From the NCBI RefSeq assembly GCF_021603585.1, contig NZ_BQHI01000002.1, positions 62,001 through 126,000 on the forward strand: a DNA stretch of 64,000 nt. Reading direction: 5' to 3'. A program made the position numbers and the translations under genes. Position 1 is the first letter of the stretch. Each line of letters opens with the position of its first letter. The notes under the pieces are model-generated. The model saw only the letters and a list, made by a program, of their open reading frames with translations. It did not search any database and was not told the DNA's origin. Of this stretch, positions 8,808 through 17,707 are shown one piece after another. The DNA comes from Pseudomonas sputi (lineage in GTDB: Bacteria > Pseudomonadota > Gammaproteobacteria > Pseudomonadales > Pseudomonadaceae).

Positions 8808-9227
8808 CTAGCCCGCGCGCGGCGCCAGCTCCATGGCAATCATCGGCTTGCTCCGCGCATAACGGCTCAAACGCTCGGCCATGGCCTGGGGCAGGGCAGG
8901 GTCGAAGGTGAAGCCGCGCCGTTCGTAGAAACCGCGCAGGTCCGGGTGGCAGAACAGCCACACCGGCGCCTCCACTTCCTTCACCGCCTCGGCAATCAAT
9001 TGCGCGGCGATGCCCTGTTCACGGCAGGCCGGATCGACGAACAGCCCGGTCAACCAGTGCCCGCCCGACACCGGCCGAAGGCATAACGCAGCAACAATCT
9101 CCTCCTTGCGCGCCACCCACAATTGCGCCTCGCGCACCGCTTTCATCGACGATTGATGCTGGCGGTAGAACTTGTTCATCAAGGGCCAGGACAGGTCGTC
9201 GAGCTGGCTGTAGCGGATGTCGGTCAT
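8808..9227 (-). CDS. GNAT family N-acetyltransferase
   Basis: A 139-residue acetyl-CoA-dependent acetyltransferase of unknown substrate. The acetyl-CoA loop is FVDPACREQGIAAQLI around residues 67-82, and the C-terminal FYERRGFTFD strand is typical of GNAT enzymes. Its stop codon begins at the base immediately after the def stop, so the two genes converge end to end. No strong ribosome site is visible at the ATG, so the exact start is less sure. Confidence 0.82.
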   Translation of the reverse strand: MTDIRYSQLDDLSWPLMNKFYRQHQSSMKAVREAQLWVARKEEIVAALCLRPVSGGHWLTGLFVDPACREQGIAAQLIAEAVKEVEAPVWLFCHPDLRGFYERRGFTFDPALPQAMAERLSRYARSKPMIAMELAPRAG

Positions 9228-9328
9228 GAATCGGACTGCCGGTGCAAAAGCCGCGGATTATAAAACAACGTGCCTGCCGGGATAGGTGTATACCTGATCT
9301 CACACCCTTTCTGAGTGGAGTACGCATC

Positions 9329-9439
9329 ATGTCCAAAGGTATGGATTCGAAAAAAGCCGCGAAGAAAAAACCGGCCAAGACCGCCATCGAAAAACGCCAC
9401 GAAAAGAGGGCGAAAAAAGTCGACATTTTTGGCCATTGA
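9329..9439 (+). CDS. Small lysine-rich conserved protein, 36 residues
   Basis: Encodes MSKGMDSKKAAKK followed by a strongly basic stretch rich in Lys, Arg and Ala, ending KKVDIFGH. Similar short basic proteins occur in Pseudomonas genomes without a known function. I start at MSKG because GAGTGGAG lies upstream; a longer frame from 9242 runs through the promoter region. High charge suggests nucleic-acid or ribosome contact, but that is only inference. Confidence 0.6.
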   Translation: MSKGMDSKKAAKKKPAKTAIEKRHEKRAKKVDIFGH

Positions 9440-9564
9440 TCACGCCGCTCGGGAGCCCGGATCCGGGCTCCTGCCTTGTCCTTGAAAACAACCCGCAAAA
9501 ATAATCTGCAAGATATCCCGTCGGTGTTGCACAGAACGATCAGACCCTCGTTCCGAGCCACGCC

Positions 9565-10506
9565 ATGCCCCACTATTTCGACGATGCCCATCGCCAACAG
9601 ATCGAAACCCTGCGCCAACGCTTCACCGCCCGCACCGAGTGGCCGACCTGGCTGCTGCTGATCGGCGTATACGGCGGCTGGTTCGCGATTGTGCTGGGCA
9701 GCGAACGTATCGGTGTCTGGTGGAGCACGCTGCTGCTGATTCCGTTGCTGGTGCTGTGGCTGTCGGTGCAGCACGAATTGCTCCACGGGCATCCGACGCG
9801 CTGGACCTTCGTCAACAAAATCCTCGGCTATGCGCCATTCGCGGTGTGGTATCCCTACACGCTCTATCGCGACAGTCATTTGCAGCACCATTGCGACGAA
9901 AACCTGACGATTCCCGGCGTCGATCCCGAAAGCCGTTACCTGAGCGCCGAGCGCTGGCAGGGCCGTTCGTTGTTCGAACGCAGCCTGCACTGGCTGAACA
10001 AGACCGTATTGGGTCGATTCATTCTTGGCGCGCCGCTCGCGTTGCTGGCGCTGGCCGGTGAAGAACTGCAACGTCTGAAAAACGGCGAGCGCCAGGCTTG
10101 GCTGATGTGGTTGAGCCACGGCGCGTTGACCGTGCTGATGCTGTTCTTCATCGCGCGCTACAGCGTGTTGCCGGTCTGGCATTACCTGTTTTTGATCAGC
10201 GTACCGGCGCTGTCGATCGCGATGGTTCGCTCGTACTATGAACATCGGCCGCATACGCAACCGGAGCAGCGCACGGTGCTCAACGAAGCCGGATGGCCAT
10301 GGCGCTGGCTGTTCCTCAACCTGAATTTCCATCTGGTACACCACGATTTGCCGAAGCTTGCGTGGTACGACTTGCCCAAGGCCTACCGCATGCGCCGGGA
10401 GCAATGGGTGGCGCGCAGCGGTGGATTTCTGGTGCAGGGTTATGGGCAATTGTGGCGCCGGCACGGCATCAAGCCGATCGACAGCCCGCAGCATCCGTTT
10501 ATTTGA
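9565..10506 (+). CDS. Membrane fatty acid desaturase family protein
   Basis: A 313-residue membrane diiron enzyme that introduces a double bond, or a hydroxyl, into a lipid acyl chain. Three histidine boxes are present: HELLHGH near residue 70, HLQHHC near 106, and HLVHHD near 256. Hydrophobic pairs of helices lie around residues 30-65 and 145-215. The PhnD-like gene follows after seven bases, suggesting co-transcription. The substrate cannot be told from sequence; it is shorter than the phospholipid desaturase DesA type, and beta-carotene-hydroxylase-like proteins share the boxes. Confidence 0.85.
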   Translation: MPHYFDDAHRQQIETLRQRFTARTEWPTWLLLIGVYGGWFAIVLGSERIGVWWSTLLLIPLLVLWLSVQHELLHGHPTRWTFVNKILGYAPFAVWYPYTLYRDSHLQHHCDENLTIPGVDPESRYLSAERWQGRSLFERSLHWLNKTVLGRFILGAPLALLALAGEELQRLKNGERQAWLMWLSHGALTVLMLFFIARYSVLPVWHYLFLISVPALSIAMVRSYYEHRPHTQPEQRTVLNEAGWPWRWLFLNLNFHLVHHDLPKLAWYDLPKAYRMRREQWVARSGGFLVQGYGQLWRRHGIKPIDSPQHPFI

Positions 10507-10513
10507 GGCCAGC

Positions 10514-11305
10514 ATGACGTCAGGTTACGCAGAGCTGTTGATGTACATCGCCCCCGAGCCGGTCCGCGCGGCGAACGAGCAGTGGCTGGCGCGGATTCTC
10601 GAACACCTCGGCCGTTCGCGGCTTGATGCCGACGGCCTGTCGCTGCTTGAACTCTGGCGCTCGCCTGAGTTGCTGCTGACCCAGACCTGCGGCTATCCGC
10701 TGATGACCGCGCTGCGTGGGCAGGTCAGGATTGTCGGCCGTCCGCGCTACGAATTGCCGGACGCCAGCGCCGGCAATCATTGCAGCCTGATCCTCGCCCG
10801 CGCCGATGATCCGCGCCGCAATCTGGCGGAGTTCTTCGACAGTCGCGGGGTGATCAACAGCGAAGACTCCAACAGCGGCATGAACCTGTTGCGTCAGCGC
10901 CTGGCCCCATTGCACCGGGACGGGCAGTTTTTCACTTCGGTCGGCCTAAGTGGCGGGCATCGCGAAAGCCTGCGCTGGTTGCGCGAAGACCGCGCCGATC
11001 TGGCGGCCATCGACAGCGTGACCTTTGCGTATCTGGCGCAATACGCCGCCGCAGAGGTCAGCGGCTTGCGGGTGGTGGCACGCAGTGCGTTCAGCCCGAC
11101 CTTGCCCTTCATCACCGCTGCCAGCACGACGGACGAACAGATTGAACACCTGCGCCGGGCGATGAATCGCAGCCTTCAAGACCTGCCCGATGTGGCCCGC
11201 ATCCTCGGTTTGCCCGAAGTCCTGCCTGCCAGTGAAAGCGATTACCTCGTCCTGCTGGATTATCAGCGCGAGGCCGAGGAACTGGGTTATGGCCGCTTGC
11301 GTTAG
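10514..11305 (+). CDS. PhnD-like periplasmic-binding-fold protein lacking a signal peptide
   Basis: A 263-residue protein of the phosphate/phosphite/phosphonate binding-protein fold (PhnD-like). Recognisable parts are QTCGYPLMTAL near residue 58, VINSEDSNSGMNLLR near 114, and AIDSVTFAYLAQY near 166. These proteins normally carry a secretion signal, but this one starts MTSGYAELLMYIAPEP with no hydrophobic leader, and no permease or ATPase genes are nearby. It may therefore act in the cytoplasm or as a sensor. Spacing to the desaturase gene suggests one transcript. Confidence 0.78.
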   Translation: MTSGYAELLMYIAPEPVRAANEQWLARILEHLGRSRLDADGLSLLELWRSPELLLTQTCGYPLMTALRGQVRIVGRPRYELPDASAGNHCSLILARADDPRRNLAEFFDSRGVINSEDSNSGMNLLRQRLAPLHRDGQFFTSVGLSGGHRESLRWLREDRADLAAIDSVTFAYLAQYAAAEVSGLRVVARSAFSPTLPFITAASTTDEQIEHLRRAMNRSLQDLPDVARILGLPEVLPASESDYLVLLDYQREAEELGYGRLR

Positions 11306-11432
11306 CGGCTTCTTGTAATTCACTAATGGAATATAAAAATTCTTTTTAAGTATTTTTAACGAATAAGGCGCCTTGCTAGGATCGCGCCACCGGACGACCG
11401 GACATTCAGCGACCCTTGACCAAGGAGCCCCC

Positions 11433-11978
11433 ATGTCCGGCGCCGACTCATCCCATCGCAATCAGGTGAAGACGTTGTTTCGCGACCATTACCCGTGGTT
11501 GTGCACACGTCTGCGTCGGCAATCGAATGATGCGGCCACCGCTGAAGACATCGCCGCCGAAACCTTCGCGCAACTGCTCGAAGCCCCGGGCCTGACCGCC
11601 ATCCGCGAACCCCGCGCGTTGCTCACCACCATTGCTCAACGCCTGCTGTACGAGCGCTGGCGGCGGGGCGATCTGGAGCGTCGACATCTGCACCAACTGC
11701 AACAGGGCGACCTCGATCACCCGCCGTCTCCCGAAGAACTCGCCGACCTGTCGCAAAGCCTCAAGCATCTGGACCGGACACTCCGGCGCCTGCCAGGCAA
11801 GGTGCGCTCGACCTTTCTGCTGGCGCGCATCGACGGCCTGACCTACCCGCAAATCGCCGCCGAACTGGGTATCTCCCAACGTTCGGTGAGCCTGTACATG
11901 ACCCGTTCCCAGGCCCTGTGCAATCGCCACAGCGCCAACCAAACCCTGATTTCCTCTCAGAACAAGAGGTCCGCATGA
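11433..11978 (+). CDS. ECF-type RNA polymerase sigma factor (FecI-like)
   Basis: A 181-residue sigma-70 family factor with region 2 (LFRDHYPWL through AAETFAQLL, residues 15-50) and a region 4 helix-turn-helix (GLTYPQIAAELGISQRSVSLYMTR, near 133-156). It most resembles FecI-like factors, which normally have a FecR anti-sigma gene and a TonB receptor next door; neither is present. Instead its stop overlaps the start of an ABC binding protein by four bases (ATGA), so the two are translationally coupled. The start was chosen for its AAGGAG site. An AT-rich patch at 11320-11360 probably contains the promoter. Confidence 0.85.
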   Translation: MSGADSSHRNQVKTLFRDHYPWLCTRLRRQSNDAATAEDIAAETFAQLLEAPGLTAIREPRALLTTIAQRLLYERWRRGDLERRHLHQLQQGDLDHPPSPEELADLSQSLKHLDRTLRRLPGKVRSTFLLARIDGLTYPQIAAELGISQRSVSLYMTRSQALCNRHSANQTLISSQNKRSA

Positions 11979-12988
11979 GATCGCTCAAAACCCTGCTCGG
12001 CAGTTCGCTGCTGGCCCTGACCCTGACGGCTGGCCACGCCGTGGCAGCGGAAAAAACCGCGCCGATTCACTTCGGTGACATCACCTGGGAAAGCGGCAGT
12101 TTCATCACCGAAGTGCTGCGCCTGATCGTCGAAAAAGGCTACGGCTACCCGACCGACACGCTGCCGGGCAGCACCGTCAGCCTGGAAGCGGCGCTGGCGA
12201 AAAACGATATTCAAGTGATCGGCGAAGAGTGGGCCGGGCGCAGTCCCGCGTGGGTCAATGCCGCCGCCGAGGGCAAGGTGTTCGGCCTCGGCGACACGGT
12301 AAAAGGCGCCACCGAAGGCTGGTGGGTGCCGGAGTACGTGATCAAGGGTGACCCCGAGCGCGGGATCAAACCGCTGGCGCCGGAACTGAAGTCCGTGGCC
12401 GATCTGCCGCGCTACAAGGATGTGTTCAAGGATCCGGAAGACCCGAGCCGTGGGCGTTTCCTCAACAGCCCGACCGGCTGGACTTCGGAAATCGTCAACA
12501 GCCAGAAACTCAAGGCGTATGCGTTGAACGACAGTTACGTCAACTTCCGCACCGGCTCCGGCGCGGCGCTGGATGCCGAGGTGGCGTCGTCGATCAAGCG
12601 CGGCAAACCGGTGCTGTTCTACTACTGGTCGCCGACGCCGCTGCTCGGTCGCTTCAAACTGGTGAAGCTGGAAGAGCCACCGTTCGACGCCGAAGCCTGG
12701 AAAACCCTGGCCGATGCCAACAACCCCAATCCGAAAGGCACGCGCTCGATGCCGGCGAGCCTGGCGATTGGCGTGTCGGCGCCGTTCAAGGCGCAGTATC
12801 CGGAGCTGGTGACATTCTTTGAGAAAGTCGACTTGCCGATCGATCTGCTGAACCAGACCCTGGCCGGGATGAGCGAGAAGCGCCAGCAGCCACGTCAGGT
12901 GGCCGAGGCGTTTCTACGCGATCAACCGCAAGTGTGGAAGCCTTGGGTGCCGGATGATGTGGCGAACAAGGTTAGTGGGAGTCTGTAG
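11975..12988 (+). CDS. ABC transporter substrate-binding protein, OpuAC (glycine betaine/choline) type
   Basis: A 337-residue periplasmic binding protein with a signal peptide (basic start, hydrophobic core, cleavage near GHAVA-A, residue 24). The mature part resembles OpuAC-domain binding proteins for quaternary amines, with aromatic-rich pieces such as EGWWVPEYV and FYYWSPTPLLG that could form a cation-pi cage. No permease or ATPase genes follow, so it is an orphan binding protein. Its ATG overlaps the sigma factor stop. A 12-base-stem hairpin lies 32 bases after the stop. Confidence 0.82.
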   Translation: MRSLKTLLGSSLLALTLTAGHAVAAEKTAPIHFGDITWESGSFITEVLRLIVEKGYGYPTDTLPGSTVSLEAALAKNDIQVIGEEWAGRSPAWVNAAAEGKVFGLGDTVKGATEGWWVPEYVIKGDPERGIKPLAPELKSVADLPRYKDVFKDPEDPSRGRFLNSPTGWTSEIVNSQKLKAYALNDSYVNFRTGSGAALDAEVASSIKRGKPVLFYYWSPTPLLGRFKLVKLEEPPFDAEAWKTLADANNPNPKGTRSMPASLAIGVSAPFKAQYPELVTFFEKVDLPIDLLNQTLAGMSEKRQQPRQVAEAFLRDQPQVWKPWVPDDVANKVSGSL

Positions 12989-13504
12989 TTCTTTTCCGAT
13001 ATTGGTGTCGTTTCAAAAGTTGCCATTGCGAGTCGGTCGCAATGGCAATCAACGCCCACGCCGCTGAACCCTTTCTCGTCCGCTTCCTGTCCGAATTCCC
13101 TCATTACTGGCCGACTAGTGGCCTTGCGCAAGCATTCGCGCTGTCTATGCTCATTCATAACTAACTATGCCGAACGCCATGCAATGCGTTTCGACCGCTA
13201 GTGGTTACCGATCTCAAAGCTGCCAGAGTGCGCAATCCAAGGCACCGGACACTGAACCGACAAGGAGCATGTTTTTAAATGGAAGTTCTTCTGCATGTTA
13301 GGAATGGCCCGCCTGCGGGCTATCAAGAGAAGGATGTCTTGATTAGAGCGTCTTCGCATGGACTCTTTGATTAACCATCGTTTATCACCTGACAACTTCC
13401 TCCCGTGGAGGAAGGCGTGTGCCTGTTCTGTGGAACGTAGTGGTGGATTCTGAAAGATCTGAACTTTCATCAAATCAAAAGAACGCGCGGAAGGTGATAG
13501 AGAC
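12989..13504. other. Intergenic region, about 0.5 kb
   Basis: This stretch holds the hairpin at 13020-13048 and, further right, a possible 31-codon reading frame at 13279-13374 that I do not count as a gene. The rest appears to be the leader of the chemoreceptor gene. Longer reverse-strand frames here lack ribosome sites and any family resemblance. Confidence 0.5.
13020..13048 (+). terminator. Strong hairpin downstream of the OpuAC-type gene
   Basis: TTGCCATTGCGA and TCGCAATGGCAA form a perfect 12-base stem with a five-base loop. No T-run follows, so it may stabilise the 3' end or act as a weak terminator rather than a classic rho-independent one. Confidence 0.55.
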
Positions 13505-14824
13505 ATGTTCAACCTACATCACAAGGCTGATCTGCAGGAAATCGAACGTTTCAGCTGTGCCCTGACCGAAGCCAACGCCAAGCTGGCGGCGATCAGCCGT
13601 TCGATGGCAATGATCGAATTCACCCCCGAGGGCATCGTCCTGGATGCCAATGACAACTTCTGCAAGACCATGGGCTACAGCGCCGAAGAAGTGCGTGGCA
13701 AACATCACCGGATCTTTTGTGAAGAAGAATTTTATCGCAGCGAGGAATACGCCAAGTTGTGGCGTGACCTGGCCCGGGGCGAGCCCATCAGCGGCACTTT
13801 CCTGCGCTTGAACAAGAGCGGTCGCGAAATCTGGCTCGAAGCCAGTTACATGCCGGTGTATGGCCCGGACAAACAAGTCCGGAGTGTGATCAAAGTGGCG
13901 GCGGACATCACCGCGCGCGTGAACAAGGAAAAGGAAGAAGAGAGCATGCTCGCTGCCATCGGCCGTTCAATGGCAGTGATCGAGTTCACCCCGCAAGGCA
14001 ATGTGATCACCGCCAACGACAACTTTCTCAAGACCATGCAGTACTCGCTCAACGAAATAGTCGGCCATCATCACAGTCTGTTCTGTCACCGGGTCGAGGC
14101 CGAGTCCGCGCAGTACAAGGCGTTCTGGGCATCGCTCAATCGCGGCGAATATCATTCGCACCGCTTCGAGCGCAAGAACAAGTCCGGGCAGACCGTTTAC
14201 CTCGAAGCCTCGTATAACCCGCTGTTCGACGCCAAGGGCCGGTTGTACAAAGTGGTGAAGTTCGCCAGTGACATCACTCACCAGATGACCACCTTGCAGA
14301 CCGCTGCGGAATCGGCCCACAGCACCTCGGTACAAAACGACGCCTGTGCGCAAAAAGGCTCACAGGTCGTGCAGCAAACGGTGCAGATCATTCAGGACAT
14401 TTCCCGCGACCTCAACGAAGCGGCGCTGAGTATCGATGCGGTCAGCAAGCAGTCGGACATCATCGGCACCATCGTCCAGACCATTCGCGGGATTGCCGAC
14501 CAGACCAACCTGCTGGCGCTCAATGCGGCCATCGAAGCGGCGCGAGCGGGTGAACACGGGCGTGGTTTTGCGGTGGTGGCGGACGAAGTGCGCAGCCTCG
14601 CGGCGCGGACCAGTCAGGCGACCCTGGAGATTGTCGATGTGGTGCGCAAGAACCATGAGCTTTCATTGAGTGCAGTGTCGAGCATGCAGTCGAGCCTGAG
14701 CCGCACCGGGCTCGGGGTGGAACTGGCGAACGAGGCGGGGGATGCGATCCGCGAGATTCAACAGGGTTCGCGGCATGTGGTGGATGCAATCAGCCAGTTC
14801 AACGAGACGTTGCAGTTGAACTGA
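13505..14824 (+). CDS. Cytoplasmic methyl-accepting protein, PAS-PAS-MCP (BdlA-like)
   Basis: A 439-residue soluble chemoreceptor-type protein without membrane spans. Two PAS repeats (about residues 25-140 and 150-262) each carry a GYS/QYS...H-H-FC pattern, followed by a short methyl-accepting signalling domain. The receptor hairpin tip [21 protein letters not shown] lies near residue 328. The architecture matches P. aeruginosa BdlA, which controls biofilm dispersion in response to c-di-GMP and nutrients; the link here is by architecture only. A paralogue sits at 49222-50553. A strong terminator follows. Confidence 0.88.
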   Translation: MFNLHHKADLQEIERFSCALTEANAKLAAISRSMAMIEFTPEGIVLDANDNFCKTMGYSAEEVRGKHHRIFCEEEFYRSEEYAKLWRDLARGEPISGTFLRLNKSGREIWLEASYMPVYGPDKQVRSVIKVAADITARVNKEKEEESMLAAIGRSMAVIEFTPQGNVITANDNFLKTMQYSLNEIVGHHHSLFCHRVEAESAQYKAFWASLNRGEYHSHRFERKNKSGQTVYLEASYNPLFDAKGRLYKVVKFASDITHQMTTLQTAAESAHSTSVQNDACAQKGSQVVQQTVQIIQDISRDLNEAALSIDAVSKQSDIIGTIVQTIRGIADQTNLLALNAAIEAARAGEHGRGFAVVADEVRSLAARTSQATLEIVDVVRKNHELSLSAVSSMQSSLSRTGLGVELANEAGDAIREIQQGSRHVVDAISQFNETLQLN

Positions 14825-14842
14825 CGGTTTCACGGCTGAAAG

Positions 14843-14868
14843 AGGATCCCCATGGGGATCCTTTTTTA
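14843..14868 (+). terminator. Rho-independent terminator after the PAS-MCP gene
   Basis: AGGATCCCC and GGGGATCCT make a 9-base stem around CA/TG, followed by six T residues. Confidence 0.9.
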
Positions 14869-14881
14869 ATGCGCCACTCCA

Positions 14882-15448
14882 TTAGAGCGAAGCGAGGAAC
14901 TTGTCTGCCGACTGGTCGCTGATCTTCGCCGAGTCGGCGTCCTGTTTGTTCTGTTTCTCGGCTTCGGCCAGCTTCATCTTGTCCTGCAGGCGCTCGGCGA
15001 TCTCTTTGCCGATGGCCAGTTGTTTCTCCGGCGGCATGGCTTTGATGTCGTCTTCGGTCAGGCCCATTTCCTTGAGAATACTGTCGCGCAGACGCTGTTC
15101 CGGCGACTTGCTCATGTAGTCCTTGAACTCGTCCAGGGCCGATGAGCCTGAGGATTTGCTCGGCGAGGTATCGGAGGTTTGCAGGGCGACACGGGTCTTG
15201 GCGAACGCTTCGTCGACGTTGTCGCTGATGCGTGTGGCTTCGCTGACTTGCTGGGTCGCAAGTTGAGTGGCCGATTCCTGCACTTTGGCGGTGGCTTCGG
15301 CGGTTTGCGCCTGGGCCTGGTTCTGCAGGGTCTGCAGCATCGCGCCGTGCAGTCCGCCTTGCAGGCCGGCCGCTGCCGTGGTGGTTGCATCGTCATTCAG
15401 ATGCTTGGGCAGGTGGATGAGTTGCTGTTGTTTTGCACTGACCAACAT
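14882..15448 (-). CDS. Conserved Pseudomonas hypothetical protein, 188 residues
   Basis: I do not recognise a named domain. The N-terminal half (residues 25-110) is Ala/Gln/Thr-rich and probably a coiled coil or disordered. The C-terminal half has a well-formed helical block, EFKDYMSKSPEQRLRDSIL then KEMGLTEDDIKAMPPEKQ, near residues 110-160. There is no signal peptide or membrane span. The alternating polar composition resembles secreted or phase-variable surface proteins, but that is inference. It is convergent with the chemoreceptor gene. Codon use looks native. Confidence 0.7.
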   Translation of the reverse strand: MLVSAKQQQLIHLPKHLNDDATTTAAAGLQGGLHGAMLQTLQNQAQAQTAEATAKVQESATQLATQQVSEATRISDNVDEAFAKTRVALQTSDTSPSKSSGSSALDEFKDYMSKSPEQRLRDSILKEMGLTEDDIKAMPPEKQLAIGKEIAERLQDKMKLAEAEKQNKQDADSAKISDQSADKFLASL

Positions 15449-15600
15449 GATGAAAGGACCTGTAGGTAAGGACTGTCAGCCCATGGCAGCAAATACCGTG
15501 CCCATCGAATAAGTCGTTTTACTTCAATGGCTTGTGGTTTCTGTGAGCCGGCGAAGCGGTCATCCCTTGCCGGTGGGCGGCAGAGGATGACCGTTGTCCT

Positions 15601-17034
15601 TCAGCGATGGGCGATGTTTTCCAGCGCCAGATTGCGGGTGCGCGGGCCGAAGCAACCGATGGTCAGCATCACGATCAGCATGCTGGCGACGATGAACGCC
15701 AACACGCCCGGCGTACCGAAGTGATCGAGGAACAGGCCGATCAGCAGGCTGCTGAACACGGTCGACAAACGACTGAACGAGTAACAGAACCCCACCGCCC
15801 GGGCGCGGATGTTGGTGGGGAACAGTTCGCTCTGATAGGAGTGGTAACTGAAGCTCAGCCAGGCGTTGCAGAAGGTGATCATCACCCCGCAGAAGATCAG
15901 GCCGAAGGCGCTGGTCTGCAGGGCGAACAACGTGCCGAAGGTCATGGCGCCGAGGGCTGAGCCGACGATCTGCCACTTGTTCTCGAAACGGTTGGCGAAT
16001 TTGACGAACAGCAGCGGTCCGAGCGGGTAGGCGAGGGTGATGATGAACGCGTACATCAGGCTGTGAGTGACGCTGACACCCTGACCACTAAGCAGCGCCG
16101 GCAACCAGTTGCCGAAGCCGAAGAAACCGATGGCCTGGAAGATGTGGAAGACGATCAGCATCAATGCGCGGCGGCGATAGGGCGGCTGCCAGATGTCGGC
16201 GAAACGGCCCTTGCCTTCAACATCGACCGCTACCGCTTCCGGCGCGTCCAGTGGCTGACGGTGATCTTTCTCGCAGCGCGCCTCGATGCCGTCGAGAATC
16301 CGGTTCGCCTCATCGAAACGCCCGTGTTGAGCCAGCCAGCGCGGCGACTCCGGCAGACGCTTGCGCAGCCACCAGATGAACAGCGCAAACACCGCGCTGG
16401 CCAACACCACCCAACGCCAGCCGGACACCCCGAACGGCGCCTGCGGCACCAGCCACCAGGACATCAGCGCCACCGCCGGCACCGACAGAAACTGCACGAA
16501 AAAAGCGAAAGCGAACGCCGAACTGCGCATGCGCTTGGGTACCAGTTCCGAGAGGTAGGCGTCGATGGTCACCAGCTCGATGCCGAGGCCGATGCCCACC
16601 AGAAAGCGCATACAGATGATTCCCAGCGCCGAACTCTGCACGCCCATCAGCACGGTGGCCACGGTGTACCAGACCAGGGCGAAGGTGAAGATCGCCCGCC
16701 GTCCGAATCGATCGGCCATCGGGCTCAGCAGACTGGCGCCGAGAAACAGGCCGAGGAACGTTGCCGAAGCGAACGCTGCCTGATCGGAGAAACCGAACAC
16801 GCCCTGATTGCCGGTGGCGAAGATGCCGTCGCGGATCAGGCCGGGGCTGATGTAGGCGGTCTGGAACAGGTCGTAGAGTTCGAAGAAACCACCGATCGAC
16901 AGCAGTGCCACCAGCCGCCAGATCGTGGCGACTGCCGGGAGGCGGTCGATGCGGGCAGAAATCTGTGCGGCGCGTATCGGGTCGATGCCGTCGCGTTGCG
17001 CGGCGGGGGCGTGTGCAGTCATGGGCTGATCCAT
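15601..17034 (-). CDS. MFS transporter, sugar/metabolite:proton symporter type
   Basis: A 477-residue inner-membrane carrier with 12 predicted spans and a long cytoplasmic N-terminus (about 40 residues). Major-facilitator markers are SPMADRFGRR (motif A, near residue 105), a GIGLGIELVTIDAYLSELVPKR segment near 150, and PESPRWL in the central loop. The substrate is unknown; relatives carry organic acids or sugars. A second start, MTAHAP, lies four codons in. It is a single gene between the hypothetical gene at 14882 and a PACE transporter gene. Confidence 0.85.
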   Translation of the reverse strand: MDQPMTAHAPAAQRDGIDPIRAAQISARIDRLPAVATIWRLVALLSIGGFFELYDLFQTAYISPGLIRDGIFATGNQGVFGFSDQAAFASATFLGLFLGASLLSPMADRFGRRAIFTFALVWYTVATVLMGVQSSALGIICMRFLVGIGLGIELVTIDAYLSELVPKRMRSSAFAFAFFVQFLSVPAVALMSWWLVPQAPFGVSGWRWVVLASAVFALFIWWLRKRLPESPRWLAQHGRFDEANRILDGIEARCEKDHRQPLDAPEAVAVDVEGKGRFADIWQPPYRRRALMLIVFHIFQAIGFFGFGNWLPALLSGQGVSVTHSLMYAFIITLAYPLGPLLFVKFANRFENKWQIVGSALGAMTFGTLFALQTSAFGLIFCGVMITFCNAWLSFSYHSYQSELFPTNIRARAVGFCYSFSRLSTVFSSLLIGLFLDHFGTPGVLAFIVASMLIVMLTIGCFGPRTRNLALENIAHR

Positions 17035-17147
17035 TTTTTATTGATGGAAAAGCTTAGCCTGCTATCGGAAATCAAGGATTGTTTATATCGGCGGTTGGCG
17101 CGGTAAAACCGCCGATTTCTTGCAATATCTGCTTACCAATTGGCGTT

Positions 17148-17588
17148 TTATGTCGCGGGAGCCGGATCGGGCAGTGCAGACGCTGGCAAGCCGAATACCC
17201 GGTCGAACAGCCAATTGAACGCAAAGGTGTAGCAAGGGATGAACACGATCAGCGCCAGATCCAGCAAAAAGGCCTGCACCAGACGGATGTTCATCCACCA
17301 GGCGATCAGTGGAATCAGGAACACGATCAGCGTCAGTTGAAAACCGACGGCGTGGGCGATGCGCCGTTTCACCGTGCGGGTGCGCGACACCTGGCGGCTT
17401 TCCCAGCGCTCGAACAGCGAGGTGTAGATGAAATTCCAGGTCACGGCGATGGTGGTGATGATGACCGCCAGCGGGCCGGTGCTGCCGGGCGAGGTGCCGG
17501 ACAACAAGGCCAGGCCGAGGGCCGAGAAGGTCATGCCGATCACTTCATAGAGCGACACATAGACCAGTTTGCGTTTGACGCCTTGCAT
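17148..17588 (-). CDS. PACE family multidrug/biocide efflux transporter
   Basis: A 146-residue protein with four spans in two tandem bacterial transmembrane-pair repeats (about residues 5-70 and 76-140). Each repeat has the family pattern, seen as TWNFIYTSLFERWE near 50 and TFAFNWLFDRVFG near 122. PACE proteins export chlorhexidine, acriflavine and some polyamines by proton antiport. An AGAGG ribosome site precedes the ATG. The LysR gene starts divergently 119 bases away, the usual PACE arrangement, so that regulator probably controls it. A paralogous pair lies at 36996-38376. Confidence 0.88.
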   Translation of the reverse strand: MQGVKRKLVYVSLYEVIGMTFSALGLALLSGTSPGSTGPLAVIITTIAVTWNFIYTSLFERWESRQVSRTRTVKRRIAHAVGFQLTLIVFLIPLIAWWMNIRLVQAFLLDLALIVFIPCYTFAFNWLFDRVFGLPASALPDPAPAT

Positions 17589-17707
17589 GGGGAATTGCCT
17601 CTTTCTTGCGACTTATGGCCAGCGGGGCTGGCGAAGGCGACGAAAGATAGCTTCAATAGCGGTGACAGAAAAAGTCAGTAGCTTTCAGTTTTATTGATAG
17701 GTATGAA

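Noticed and set aside
13279-13374. 31-codon frame MEVLLHVRNG... in the chemoreceptor leader
   Set aside because: AAGGAG lies somewhat too far upstream and there is no evidence of conservation; left as a mere possibility.
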